This document shows, one piece after another, positions 37,001 to 48,800 of a stretch of DNA of 64,000 nt. The notes under the pieces were generated by a model. It was not told the origin of the DNA. It made no database searches and saw only the letters and a program-made list of their open reading frames with translations. Location: positions 28,656,598 to 28,720,597 of the forward strand of contig CM053330.1 of assembly GCA_028583605.1 (NCBI GenBank), written 5' to 3'. The number at the start of each line of letters is the position of its first letter. Position 1 is the first letter of the stretch. A program made the position numbers and the translations under genes. Origin of the DNA: Dastarcus helophoroides (lineage: Eukaryota > Arthropoda > Insecta > Coleoptera > Bothrideridae).

Positions 37001-40000
37001 TTAATTTTTTTGGAAAAAGTCGAATTTAGAAAAAAACTCGAAATTTGCAAAAGAAATAGAAGCAAGTTGTAACAACTTTCTAATTATTTTTCTCTAACAC
37101 TATTATAGAAATTGCACATTCTATGACTAAAAATTGTGATGAAACAAATGTCATTCCAGCACTCGCTCAGAATATTCGTAATTCTACACACCGTTTAAAA
37201 TATTAACATTCTAGCACGGCTTTCGACGAATCAGAAGCCGTTTAGGTTAATTTTAGGGCGGAATATCAAGTAATTTGTTTTTGTTGCTATGATTACATGT
37301 AACAATTATGGTATTTATTGAAAGTCTCGCGTTTCTTTCCAATCTATTTTGAAGATTTTTATGAACATTTAGGGGTTTTTCTATAATTTTGTTAGAGAAA
37401 GTATAGTCTACAACACGTTTGGAATAGCATATTCCACATTCGCGAAACCGTAACCCTCGCCTGCGGCTCGGGCTACAAACTTTTCACTCGTGTGGAATAT
37501 CCGCCATTCCACAACTTGTTGTAGAATATACTATTATAGATTTCAGGTTTATTCCCAAATTCTGACTTTTTATAAACTTTTGAGATTACGCATTCAATTT
37601 TCATTACTTTTGAGATTAAACTTGAAGGATCGAGAAAAAAGCCTAAATTTTAAGTGGAAATTTGGAAGATAAAGACAAAATTTTAGGAAAAAATATCTAA
37701 AAATATAAAGAAATAGCAATTATTAATAAAAAACTTATCATCACAAGGCTACACAAAAATAAAAACATCACTTAGAGTACAGAATTGAAGCAGCAAAGGA
37801 AAGCAAAATAATATGCATATCAGAAATGGCTCAGTACGAAAAACCCAGATGACAAAACAACATATAAACGGGAACAAGCCAATTTTAAAAACATGATAAA
37901 GAAGAACAAGAACCAAACATGGAAAAATAAATGTAAAGAAGTAGACAGTTACATAGGGGGCAAGATCAGCAGCAGCATGGAAATTCATCAAAACTATTAA
38001 TACAAATAGCACAAGTAGAATAAATCTGTAACCTATTCAGATAAGTAAATGGTTTAAATACTACTCTAAAGAGTTCAACAAAGATAGAACCAAATACACT
38101 GAAATCTCTACAAGAAACTACCACGTACAAGGTCTTCTAGTAGAGGTTCACGAGGAAAAAAATATGGAAAGTAGTAAAGTATATGAAAAATAACAAGGCA
38201 ACAAGACTAGAAGGGATACTCCCCAACTCATCATCAACTTAAAGGCTACCTCCAAGAGCTGATTAGTAGATAAATAAATGAAGAAACAATACCACGTATG
38301 TGGAGAGAAGCCTGGATTACACCCATCCCCAAAAAAGGAAATAAAGACGACTGCTCCAACTATAGGTGTATATCCTTTACCAGCGCCTTAAGTCATCTCT
38401 ACGGAAAACTTCTATAAAGCTTTATAGAAAAAGAAGGAAGGATTTCGTGCAGATCGCTCGTGTATCGATCACATCTTCAGTTTAACTCAGCTAACCGAGA
38501 AAAAAGTTGTGAGAAACATAGAAGTGCACTTCCCGTTCGTAGATCTGACAAAAGCGTATGATACTGTTCCTGTGCAGAAACTATGGCAAGTGATGGAGAG
38601 ATCCCAGATAAACAATACTTCAATAACTGCTGCAAAACAACTTTATGACAAACCGACCTCAAGTCAAGTTAAAAGGGGAGTTCTGAGAGAGCTTTCCCGT
38701 CACTAAGGACCTGAGGCAGGGTTTCTGCCTGTCTCCTATTCTGTTCAATGTAAATGAAATTCTAAGAAAATGGAGAAGATCATGCAAGTGGAATGGGCAT
38801 ATACATAAATGACGAAACGACCCTGTGTAAGTTTGAATTGATAGGTCGCTGGATTTAGAACACTGATTTGATCTTAACTATTTATTTTTAACTATAATAG
38901 TTGTAGTGGCATTGCTTGCCCCGAATATGCTACATGAAATTCTTACAACGATCTTGCGGCTGTTACAAGTTGCCGTCTGCTTATCTTAATACTTTTTTGT
39001 TGCATTAATTGACTGCAGGAGCAATGCCAATTGGATAACATATTTCAAATCCTAACAGACCTTATATACTCTACTCTTCGCCGATGATCAAGTTGTCATC
39101 GCACAAGACAAGGAGGACCTAGAATTTAAGACAAGAAAATTATTCAAAGAATATGCTCTTGGTGAACAGATCAAAAACCAAATATATGTTTATTGGTGAA
39201 GATACAGGTGACCTACATCCACAAGAAAATGAAACAATAACCGCAGAAGTAGAGGAGAGGATCATGAAGAGGAGAAAGGTGATAAGATGTCTCAACTCCA
39301 TCCTGTGCTCAAGGAACATCTCTCGGAGAAAAAAAAAACATCTTCTATACAACTCTATATTCCAAAGCACAGTGCTATATGGCTGCGAAGTGTGGCAACT
39401 TACAACAAACTTGGAGCGACGGCTGCGGTCTTGAAATGGACTTCTGGCGAAGGGCGGCGGGAAAGTTAAGGTTGGAAAAAATAACAAATTAAACCAATAG
39501 AGAAATGATGAACGTCCAAACAAAAATATAAGAGGAAACGACGACAATTAATATGGTACTGACATGTCGAGAGGACGGATCACACACGAATCTCCAAACA
39601 AATACTAAAATGGACACTAATATAGAGAAGATGAAAAAGAAGACCAAGGATGACATGAATAGGGAATATAAAAGGCTAAGTCGGAGAGAAATTTACGACC
39701 AGGAGACTGGGAAGACCGAAGAGAACGGAAGCGAGGAACCGGAAGGCGCAGAACGCTATGAAACCGGATATATAATAAAATAAAAATCATTTCAATGAAA
39801 AAAATATTTAGTTCCACACTTTTAAAAACGAAAGTGTGAATTTTTAATTTTAAGGAAAAGTTGCCTTGAGACAAATTCGAAATTTACAAGAAAGAGAAAT
39901 ATAAGCAAAAATATTCGAATATTTTAAAATAAATTTCGACCGACTTTATTTTACAAATTTCGAAATTCTGAGTTTTACGCATTTAATCTTCATTATTTCC

Positions 40001-41039
40001 AAACTTAAACTCAAAGCATCGGAAAAAAAGAACAAAAATTTTAAAATCAAAGTTGAAATATCAAAAAATACGAAATTTAATTTGTTTCGCAAAACTTTGA
40101 GAAAAAAAGTCGTATTTAAAATTGGTTGGAAGTAGCTGAGGAACGAGTGGTTTGAAATTTTCTGAAGAAAATATCCAATTTTTGAAATGAAATTCAAAAT
40201 TTGTGAACACTTCAAGTAAAAACACTAAGAAATCGAAATTTCGGGGCAGAACTGTGATTTTTTTTGATTTTGTAAAGTGATTGGTTAGATAGTATCATTG
40301 TAATTAAAAAATAATTTAGCATAATTCCTCTTAACTGTTATTCTTGTCCTTATTGTAATTCTTGTGAGGATTTTTGTGTTTGTGTTTTTTTTAAAAGATT
40401 CATTTGAATAATTAATGTAACGTTTTGATTTTGGTAGTTATTTGGGATTTGTTTAATAACGTTTCAAATTTCAGAACGTATTGTGTAACAAAGTATAATG
40501 AACATACGCTGTATCACGCACCAATTGGAACCACAGAAGATGTTAATTGTTGTAAGTATTGGAGCCTATGATAATTTTTTTCTCTAATTTGACGTAGCAC
40601 AGTTTTTTAAATCATGTTTATAGAAAACGATTGTTACAATTGTGAACCTAGAAAAAATGTGCTAAATTGCTAATTCGTTTCCTTAATCTTGATATTTCTC
40701 TATTACTCAAGCATAAACTCGATATTCACGCTGAGCAGCCTATTAATGCAAATGTTTAACATCCCATTTCTTTTAAATTATTGAAACTTTCTGGTGTCAT
40801 AAGAATTTTCTTTTGCAGTCTGTTCCCAAGATCAAATCTGGTATAAAGAAATGGGGAAGGATTTCACTTCTGTGTGTGCTGATAATGGAAACTACAAAAT
40901 TGTGCAAGGTGTGACCTCTTCGAAACCTTACTGTGTCGATCAGGATGGTTACAAATTGATTAACGTGCCATCTGATCCAGAATATACCAACATGGAGCAA
41001 CAGTGTAAAATGTTTTATCCTTATGCAGCAGAAAAATAA
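25031..41039 (+). CDS. Secreted protein with four thyroglobulin type-1 modules, eight exons
   Basis: Exons 25031-25256, 28907-28966, 29023-29200, 29253-29329, 29893-30094, 30233-30398 (or from 30248), 40475-40551 and 40819-41039 give about 401 residues. The ATG at 25031 is chosen because an acceptor at 25009 excludes the upstream in-frame ATG at 24998. Residues 1-22 form a signal peptide (hydrophobic VAVVLIIINALFVVA). A Cys-rich N-terminal region follows, then four modules. Module 1 has CLDDGSWAPKQC and RCFCYDDRG; module 2 has CDKKGNYEPLQC and CWCV; module 3 has CEGDGSYGP and TYCV; module 4 has CADNGNYKI and PYCVDQDG. Modules 3 and 4 lack the third and fourth Cys. Module borders are phase 1 introns, typical of shuffled extracellular domains. 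Such modules can inhibit cysteine proteases (thyropins); the role here is inferred. Exon 5 carries a one-base frameshift at 29973. Confidence 0.85.
25297..25722. mobile_element. Foldback D2, palindrome in intron 1
   Basis: Two arms of about 208 bp (25297-25505 and 25515-25722) are inverted copies. Both contain GAGTGGCATTTTCTT, AGACGTCTAAATTTTCAG and the AACAGCGATTGCGTTAGAT segment (or complements), which link it to the Penelope-like foldback D at 43745-44708. It lacks the protein-coding centre and the hammerhead-like core of that element. The left end is only 40 bp from the splice donor of exon 1. Confidence 0.75.
26157..26435. mobile_element. Foldback element B, copy 3, truncated
   Basis: The left arm from TACTTTTTCCGGGATCGG through GTGTTCGACGTTTCGCCC matches copies 1 and 2, and the middle AGTATGTCCACCATACCAG segment is followed by its own complement, forming a tight palindrome centred near 26373. 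The outer right arm is missing. The hammerhead-like core is mutated here (GTGAAGA for CTGAAGA). Confidence 0.65.
26436..27664. repeat. Degenerate AT-rich tract in intron 1
   Basis: A-rich irregular repeat in the large first intron of the thyroglobulin-module gene; no gene is supported. Confidence 0.5.
27665..28740 (+). pseudogene. Jockey/CR1-like LINE, C-terminal reverse transcriptase part, dead
   Basis: The open piece 27847-28110 contains PKGSVLSPTGFML (the family has a PQGSVLSP motif) and the catalytic YADDSSLVSSF. Downstream, translation in shifting frames gives the thumb and C-terminal region, with LGLHASTNFSWFDHMRAIT, CCHVWSSAPKHSLALLDS and SKLWNSLPKGIFPKN recognisable. Stops and frame changes are frequent. 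It is 5' truncated, starting in the middle of the reverse transcriptase, as is usual for LINE copies, and has the same orientation as the host gene. Confidence 0.85.
30399..32299. repeat. Degenerate AT-rich tract in intron 6
   Basis: About 1.9 kb of A-rich repeat following exon 6; no other feature. Exon 6 is separated from exon 7 by a 10-kb intron built almost wholly of such repeats and dead elements. Confidence 0.5.
32300..33825 (-). pseudogene. RTE-like LINE reverse transcriptase, dead
   Basis: Read on the minus strand in order: KTPGPDGVQ with WLISEFMLPKKQGAKTC near 33800-33590, RIKHEKMTEVLRNTGM near 33330, the catalytic box as NIRHADDTMVFTD near 33060, then a 172-codon open stretch at 33031-32513 (FMVISKVRGG, LLRCYIFSVLFYGMESWTL), then RNESKYRLLKSILQKKVYGK and GPGRKRISWFKNLRTWF near 32490-32370. 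Frames change between these pieces and stops occur. A (GT)n run of about 24 bp at 33455-33478 interrupts the frame. The clade is uncertain; RTE or a related group fits the thumb sequence. It is antisense to the host gene. Confidence 0.85.
33826..35159. other. Unassigned sequence in intron 6
   Basis: Complex AT-rich sequence. Two short minus-strand frames (34129-33929 and 34466-34260) have protein-like composition but no family that I recognise. At 34440-34545, GTACTCGAAGGTTTTCAAAC and GTACACAGAGGTTCTCAAAC are diverged direct repeats. Probably old mobile-element debris. Confidence 0.35.
35160..35570. other. GC-richer island in intron 6
   Basis: A stretch with several CpG sites (CCGATCGCGACGCGCGGTGT), a TATA-like CCTATATAGGG at about 35198-35208, and an open frame of 92 codons (35235-35513) with no recognisable domain. 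It could be part of a retroelement leader or LTR. No matching second copy is in the window. Confidence 0.35.
35571..37394. other. Unassigned AT-rich intron sequence
   Basis: T-rich homopolymer patches (35620-35690, 36000-36075), then unremarkable sequence. Two segments at 36120-36140 and 36165-36190 repeat an AACTAATTTCNTCGAAG motif. No gene. Confidence 0.35.
37395..37540. mobile_element. Short palindromic element (MITE-like)
   Basis: The left half GTCTACAACACGTTTGGAAT followed by GCATATTCCACATTCGCGAA is mirrored on the right by complements of TTCTACAACAAGTTGTGGAA and GGATATTCCACACGAGTG. The centre, CCTCGCCTGCGGCTCGGGC, can form its own hairpin. About 145 bp in total; no coding capacity. Confidence 0.6.
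37747..39785 (+). pseudogene. Second LINE reverse transcriptase, dead
   Basis: Broken frames give, in order, RIEAAKESKIICISEMAQYE near 37770, FVDLTKAYDTVP near 38530 (reverse transcriptase domain), LRQGFCLSPILFNV near 38710, the catalytic LLFADDQVVIAQD near 39070, NRSKTKYMFIGED near 39160, and RKKKHLLYNSIFQSTVLYGCEVW near 39320-39390 (the family thumb). The C-terminal charged region ends near 39783. An insertion of about 230 bp (about 38834-39064) separates GIYINDETTL from the ADD box. Same strand as the host gene and clearly inactive. Confidence 0.8.
38834..39064. mobile_element. Unclassified insertion within the second LINE
   Basis: It interrupts the reverse transcriptase frame between ETTL and LLFADD. 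A TGGCATTGCTTGC segment near 38911 is partly mirrored by GGAGCAATGCCAA near 39019. Its first bases, GTAAGT, resemble a splice donor, but it does not end in AG at the expected point. A short non-autonomous element is the likely explanation. Confidence 0.4.
39786..40474. repeat. AT-rich tract at the end of intron 6
   Basis: A-rich degenerate repeat up to about 40260, then intron sequence ending in the acceptor TTTCAAATTTCAG at 40474. Confidence 0.5.
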
Positions 41040-42876
41040 AACAAAGCTCAGATGTGAAATTTATTAGTAGATATTTTATCTTATTCTCACATTCAGGTTT
41101 TATATAAAAGATTTTATAAAAGTGCTTTGTGGTTTAACTAAACCTATTTACAACCTTATGACAGAAGAATATACAATTACACAACCATATTTTCATGTTG
41201 TAACATGTGGAATATGCCAGATATTACACATAATCGAAATTTATTTTAATAGAGCTTATATGCTTCTGTCTTATTGTTAGTTTCAAGACAACTGAGATAC
41301 CTCTCGAACAAAAGCGTTACTAGATTTTCATATTCTTTCTACAAAAAACGCATTGAATGAGCAAAGAGATTAAGTGGTAAATATTCTTTTATATCATTAT
41401 TCTTCAGTTCTCAATCGCCTTTTTCCTTGTGTATTATTAAGTTAGGTCATTATAATTAAGGACTAGATAAGTAACAAAACAAGAAGACTGTAAAGAAGGA
41501 GAATCAACAAAATAGCTACAAGCAAAATCAAAATAAGTTTTTTATAGCAGGGCTAAACTAAAAGAAAATAAAAATTTTAAAATTAAATTAGGCATTTTAA
41601 GAAAACCGTTACAATTTCAACTCCAAATTTTTGTTAAAAAATTGTCATAATTTATGTTTGAATTACAAAATCCTGAATTAGATACTAATCTTGTTTCTCA
41701 AACATTGGTTTGGAAATTAACTAAATTCATAGGAAAAGTAGAAAAAAGAAAATTTGAATGAGTTACTATATATCGAGGATGTAATAAACATTAGATTTAA
41801 GAGTATAATTTAAATTTTAAGTAACTTTCGGTTGAAATCAGTTTGAAATTCTAGTTTCTAATAAAATCTGATTTTTTGAATACTAAAATAGTACGATATC
41901 TTTAAGTTGGATAGGACTACTATATTCAAAAATTCTTCAGAAGTTACCTCAAGGAATTTTTCGGTATTATAGCATGTCAGAATTACATTTTTTTCTAGAG
42001 ACTTGCCAAAGTTAGTTGAAACACATAATTTTCAAAACATCAAAAAAGTGAATTAATATTTCACGTGAAATAGGTCTGAAATAAAGAAATAAAACGATAG
42101 TTGAATCTCCCTTAGCGTCTTCTAGGTGGTGAAGTCTACAACTACAAATCCATGTGAATGGATTAATTAATCAACATTTTTATATACTGGATGAGCCAGA
42201 AGTTACATTAAATACTACATAAAACAAAAAAGTTGTCATGGAAGCTCATACAAGTTTCCAACCTTAATAAGTAATGTTATAAATGTGGTCCAGCACATTG
42301 GTCAACGCTAAACTATCTACTTCATTATAAATTTCTGGTAGCACCCATATATGAATACAATGCAAATTGACATATCAAGCAGCGTTAAGTATTCATTAAT
42401 ACATGTTTTGCACAGAAACCGTTAAATTGCACAACTCTGTCTAGCTACTAAGTTTAAAGTCATATACATATTGTAAACATAAGAAGTGGTAAAAAAAAAA
42501 GATAAATACAAAACGAGGTATGAAAAACTTATTTAAAATACTGAGCTACCACAAAAAATCCCGCAGGAGCACCTAGTGTAATAAATCCGGAATGCTGTCA
42601 TAAAGTACACGTATTACAAACCAACAGTTTTATTTTTATATGACAAGTTTGTCCAACACAAAAGTACAACAAAGAACATCATAAAAAAACAACGTAAAAA
42701 AAACAAAATCGTTTTAAACGTATCAGTATTAAATATTAATAAATAACAATCTATCAAAAAAACCTTACATATTACTTTTAGTTAAGTTTTTAATTTTAGT
42801 ACAAGTTCAGACCATTAATTGTTAAAGCTATTTGTTATGTTGTACATTACTTATCCAATTCCAAATCCTTCTTCGG
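41040..42876. other. Intergenic spacer between convergent genes
   Basis: 1.8 kb of AT-rich, mostly unique sequence between the stops of the thyroglobulin-module gene (+) and CFAP410 (-). An AATAAA overlaps the stop codon of the former (41035-41040). No gene, RNA or repeat stands out. Confidence 0.45.
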
Positions 42877-45800
42877 TCATTCATCCAGTTCGTCCATGCG
42901 GCAACGAACAGCCATCTCTACGACCTCCAAACTGGGATAATCGAGCTCTTTAACCAAACAGAGCACCGCCGAGAGAATGTTCGAATTCTACGAAATAAAA
43001 GGTAAGAATATTATGAATAAATCTGTAGCACTATGAATATAAAGCCAAAATATCGAGAAAAATAACTTCAAAATGCAATACAAAAGTCCGAATTGGGGGT
43101 GTTAAAATCAAAATAAAAGGTAAATTCTTATTAAAAAAAATGACGAATTTACAGTTCAGTTATTAGGAAACATAAAAATTGAGAGTAAACTAGAAATTTT
43201 GTCAAAACAGCAGATCGAAAGTTCTATTACGATTTCGACCATACAACTTTACACTTTTAGCTCAAAATTTTCAGGAAAGCGATAAAATGTTTCGATTTAA
43301 GTTCAAATTCAAAATATAACATTTTTAAAATAATTCAAGTGTCGAGTTTGAATCGAAAATTTTGTGAAAAAAATTTACGTTTAATTTAACATTTTGGAAA
43401 GGCTAATTTTTGAAAAAGCAAATTTACTTTAAAAAAACTTTAATATTTTGGATTTATTCTCGAAATTGCGACATTTTTTAAGTTTTGATGTTGACGCAAG
43501 AATTTTAAAATTTGGAACAGTTATTGTTTTCGTACCAATTTCCGGTTCTCGTTCCGGGAAAAAAATTATATGGGTTCAGTTCCGGTTTCCGTTCCGACTA
43601 AATAGCGGTATTTTTCTTGTTTTTAGTTCCGGATGACTAATTTTATGGATTTTTAAAAGGTTCTATTTCAATTAAAAATTCATTTTCTAACATAATTTAG
43701 AAAATGTTTTCTTTTTTCTTTGATATTACAACATATAACTTAGTTTTTTTTATTCAGTTTATTGGCTTTTTCTTCGCCGGTCACTCCTTTCACAATCCTA
43801 AATTTCAGTACCTTCTATTAAGGAATGGCAATCTGTTTTAGATTGCCGCAAACAGCGATTGCGTTGGATCTTGGTTTGTCAATCGCTGTTTGGGACTCAA
43901 CACTGAAAAACACTTAAAACTATATTAAAATTCAAACGACGTAAAAAATAAATAACAACAAGATTATTCAAAATTTTAACGTTTCGGGCAGTGTTATTCT
44001 CTGCCCGTCGTCAGAAAACCAATTCAAAAATATTCCTTTACAAATTTTTTGTAATTTTTTGAAACATCCAGACCTATGTGGATTCGTATTAACGAACATA
44101 AGAATTACCTAAGTAAGGGAGATTTTTCAAAATCGAAAATTTGCGAACACTCTTTTCAATACGATCACAGAATTCAGTGGACAAAATCCTGCATTATTGG
44201 CAAAGAAACACATTATAAAAAAAGAAAAATTAAAGAAGCAGCTTTAATTTTACTAAATGGAGATAACTGTGTCGCAAATTGTTCTATTGATATTAACGGT
44301 ATGTGGCTGCCATTGTTAAAACGAGAAAAACAACTGGGTCGCCTTAGAATCACCTAGGGAATAACCTAATAAACTGTCAGAATTACTTTCTGACAGCTTA
44401 CAAAAAATTTGTAAAGGAATATTTTTGAATTGGTTTTCTGACGACGGGCAGAGAATAACACTGCCCGAAACGTTAAAATTTTGAATAATCTTGTTGTTAT
44501 TTATTTTTTACGTCGTTTGAATTTTAATATAGTTTTAAGTGTTTTTCAGTGTTAGAGTCCCAAACAGCGATTGACAAACCAAGATCCAACGCAATCGCTG
44601 TTTGCGGCAATCTAAAACAGATTGCCATTCCTTAATAGAAGGTACTGAAATTTAGGATTGTGAAAGGAGTGACCGGCGAAGAAAAAGCCAATAAACTGAA
44701 TAAAAAAATATGAATACTTCGCAAATAAATTACAGAGAATATATAACTTAGTGTGACCTTGCTTAATAATTGAGAGAATTCCATTGCATTTTAAGGATTC
44801 ATGTCGAATTAGTGAAATTTCCATTCTAAAATTCTAATTTCGAAATATTCGAGTATTCAAATCTTTTTACATAAATTTTTAGTTTTCAACCCAAGATTTT
44901 GCTCGACGCTGAAAATTTTTAGAAAAAGTCAAAATTTCTAAATTACTGCTAGAAATTCAGTTCAAAAAAACACAACACTTCTTGATTAAACTCCAAATTT
45001 TGAGATTTGTTTTTAGTAAATTAAGCTCTTTTTGAAATGTTCTTATTAATATATTCTCGAATTTTCAAATTTAAAAATTTCAAGCTGAAACTCCAAATTT
45101 TGAGTTCAAATTTTAAGAAAAACTTGAAATTTATAAAAACAAAACAAAACGGAATATTCGGGTTTGAAAATGTCAAGTTTAAATTCAGAATTTTCATAAA
45201 AATCTTAAATTATTTACCCGAGTTGAAAATTTCTATGATATGCGAAATGATTAAAATCGAAAATTTGAGAGAATTTTTCTTATAATTTTGGTCTTCTATG
45301 GAAGTCTTGACTTTGATTCGTTTTTTTCTAAAAAAAACTGGTTTTGAATTGAAGTTTTAAATTAAGGTTTTAATTTTCAAAATTGCTACCTTAATTTACA
45401 AATATTGACTTTAAACCTAAATATTCGACTTTTTCTGGAAATGTTGCTAAAAATTTGCAGAAAAATAAAATTTTTCAGAGAGTTTTTGTTAATAGATTTA
45501 GTTTTTATCGGCATTTTTTCTTTTTTCTTTTGAAGTTCCAAATTGAAGCTTTTTATATATATTTATATACTTTTGTTTTAATTTTGACTTCAAACAAAAT
45601 TTAACCTTTTTTTCTCTCGACTTTTGACTTTACTTAAAATGTATTTCTCTCAAAATTAAAAGTTGAAACTTGAAGTTAAAGGATTTGAACTTATAAGTTA
45701 AAATCTCGAATACTCGACTTTTTGCTCGAAAACTCATTTCTAGGACTCGAAATTATGAATGAGATTTGAGTCGAAATGTTATTTATAAATTTAGTTTTTT

Positions 45801-48800
45801 TTTCTCAAAATTTTAATAATTTTCTAAAAATGTTGACTTTTTTCTTGAAATTTGGACATTTTTTGGAGAGAATTAAAATTCAATAAGTGAAATTTTCAAA
45901 TTGAAACTAGGACTTCTGCATTTAACATTCTAAATTTTTAATGTAAATGTAAATTTTAGAGTAGAAGCAAAAAATTCTATAAAAAATGCAATTTCAATTT
46001 CTAAATTCGAGCTTTCTGTGGGAAAATCGAAAACAACGACAAATATTCGTGAAAAACGCGTAATTTCAATAAAAAATTGAATTCTAGGAAAAATTTCAGC
46101 TGCAGCTAAAAAGTTTGTGAAGAAAGTTAACATTTTGAAAAAAACATATAAACATCAATTTTTGATACGAAAGTTCAAGAAGGAACGAAATGAAATTTAG
46201 AATTTAAATATTGTCAAATTTTCGAAAATACGCAATTTTGAATTCTAAAATAAAAAAACAATCTGAAAAAATCGCAGCTTTGAGGTTAAAGTCGATATCT
46301 TGAAAAAAAGTCAAAGTTTTCAAAATAAAAATGACTAGATTTTAGCGTAACCAAGCCATGCCATCATTTCAAGTTTACTCACAAATTTCTTCAAATTTTG
46401 ACTAAAGCTATAAATTTTCAGAAACAAATTAAAACAGCAAGCTTTAGTGGAAATTTTGAGAAAGAAGTGGACTGAAATGTTAGGGAAGTTTTAGGAAGGC
46501 GGCATGTTAAAAAATCATTAGAATTAAAATTTTGGATTTCCAGAAAAAATTAAAATATTAAAATCAAAGCGGATTTTGAAAGAAAAAAATCAAGAAAAAT
46601 CGAAATTTTGATTAAAAATTAGCGATATCAGATTATGGCCGAGATTTTGAAAGAAAAATCGAAGGTTTTTAAACTTCCATTTTCTTTACAAAGTAGAGTA
46701 AATTTGGAGTTTTCTGAATAAAGTTAAAATTTCCAGAAAAACTCGAATTGGCAAAAAAAGTAAGGAAAGCTGTTTCCCTAAGGATGCGTTCAGATTAGAC
46801 ACTTTATTCCTTACATTTCTCTCCGACATAAGTGTCAACTATCCTGAGAGAGTCTATCCGAGATTTATACAGCTGGGAGGAGATAGCTTCTCTCAGGATA
46901 GTTAACAATTAAGTCAGAGAGATAAGTTGGCGAAATCAGAGTAGTTTCGATTCAAAGTCTACTTAGATTCAGTTAAGACCCAGTTAAGACAAAATTTCAA
47001 TAAAAACTGGAATTTTTTATTCAAGGAAAAACTTTGGTCAATTGACTTACCCTCGTCACTGGCCTTCTGTTAAATGGAGGTTTATGAGCAGCTGCTGAGC
47101 AAGTATACCTTTCCCTCCGTTCTTGACAGTGAGCAACGTTAACTTCACAATTTTCAGGCTGGCGGTAGTTCGTTGGTACATATCTATCACCATTGGTGTA
47201 TTCCTAAAGAAAAGAATTTTTAAGTATCGACATATTTAAGAAAACAAAAATATTCATGCATTCCCAACATTTGGAACAAAATGTGTAATGTACAAATCAC
47301 TTTGTGTAAGATGCTGATTTTTAATTTAAAGTATGAGGCGACCCTACAACCAACACTCGATGTAAGGCATGCAAATATGAGGCTTAATTCTTTTCGGCAA
47401 CATTTATTTGAAATATACTCATTTTAAGATGCTCTTGTGGTAGTAAAAAAGCAAAAGTAACGTGTGCCAGTCTTGTATTTTAAGGCGTCTACCTAAAGAC
47501 TAGTTTCTTAGAGATAGTCCCAGATGAGATTTGAGTGTTGTAATCCCACCTCTCTTAACAAAATAAAATCTTTGAACATTTAAGCTGTAGCATTTTGTTT
47601 TTTCATGCACAATAGCTGATACGGTTTGCTAAAAAATTAAGCCCCATTTCAAACACTGTCTATGTAAAACACACCTTGATGTAGCTAGCTGAATGACTGG
47701 TTACCATTTTAGTAGTTTCTCTGTATGTACCTTCGACACTAGACGGACTACCTTCACACGAATTATTTGTTGGTGGAGATCGCTGTTAATGAGTTAGAGA
47801 TTAATCGAATTATTAGGGATGGTGATAATTTATGAAAATACATTTTTTTTTAAAACTTAATCATAAAACCGGAAACGTTAAAAAATGGGTTTGTATTGCT
47901 TTATAAATATTTAAATATTAGCTGACCTGCGCGACCTTGTCTGCGCAAGGCCCAATAATGTCATATTTCAAAATAAAATAACTTCTCATATCATTTTAAC
48001 AGAATAATATATTTAAAGACTGGCGTAATTCATTTTCTTAAAATTTAGACTTTTTCTCGAGATTAAAGTCCAAAATTTGATCCATTTCTCAAGAGTTTTA
48101 TCTTAAAACTCTATCCTCGACTTTTTCTTGAAATTTCGACTTTTTTCAAACATTTTTGTGTACATTTAAAATATCTAAATTTCTACGTTAAACTTTTGAT
48201 TTTTCTCTAAAACTGTAGTCGAAATCTAGATATTTTGAATATGTTCTGGAAATTAATAGGTTCAAAGCCAATATTTTAGAAAAAAAAAGCAGAATATTCC
48301 AGTTTTAAGTCGAAGTTTTGATTAGGGTCGTTAAGGTTTCAAAAGTAAATTTAAAATGAAATTCTGTCTTCCTAATTTAAATTTAAAATTTTTAGCTAAA
48401 TTTTGATTTTTCTTAAAGTTTTTTTTTTAAGATTTCGACTTTAATCCCAAAATTGCGATTTTGTTCCCATTTTCTTGAGTTCAAAAGTCAAAATTTATTG
48501 AAAGTGGAATATTTAGAAATGAAATGTAGAAAATTGACTTTTTTGGATTTCTTTTTTGCGATTTTTGGACTTGTTTACCAAAAATTTGGGATTAACCGCG
48601 AAATGTTCTTTCTTTTCTGGAATTTTCATGTTAAATCTAGCTTTTAGTAAACCTCTTCAGCGAAAAATAAAGATTTCATTTTTTTTCCAAAATGTCGTTT
48701 TCTTTTCTTCTTTTCTTGTAGAAAAAAAAATCAAAGTTAGAAAAATTCGAAGTTTCGAGAAAAAGGTCAACGTTTTCAAAAAAGTCGTTTTACACAAAAA

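Noticed and set aside
38834..39064. A real spliceosomal intron in the second LINE
   Set aside because: It begins with GTAAGT, but no AG acceptor occurs where the frame resumes, and introns in LINE ORFs are not expected.
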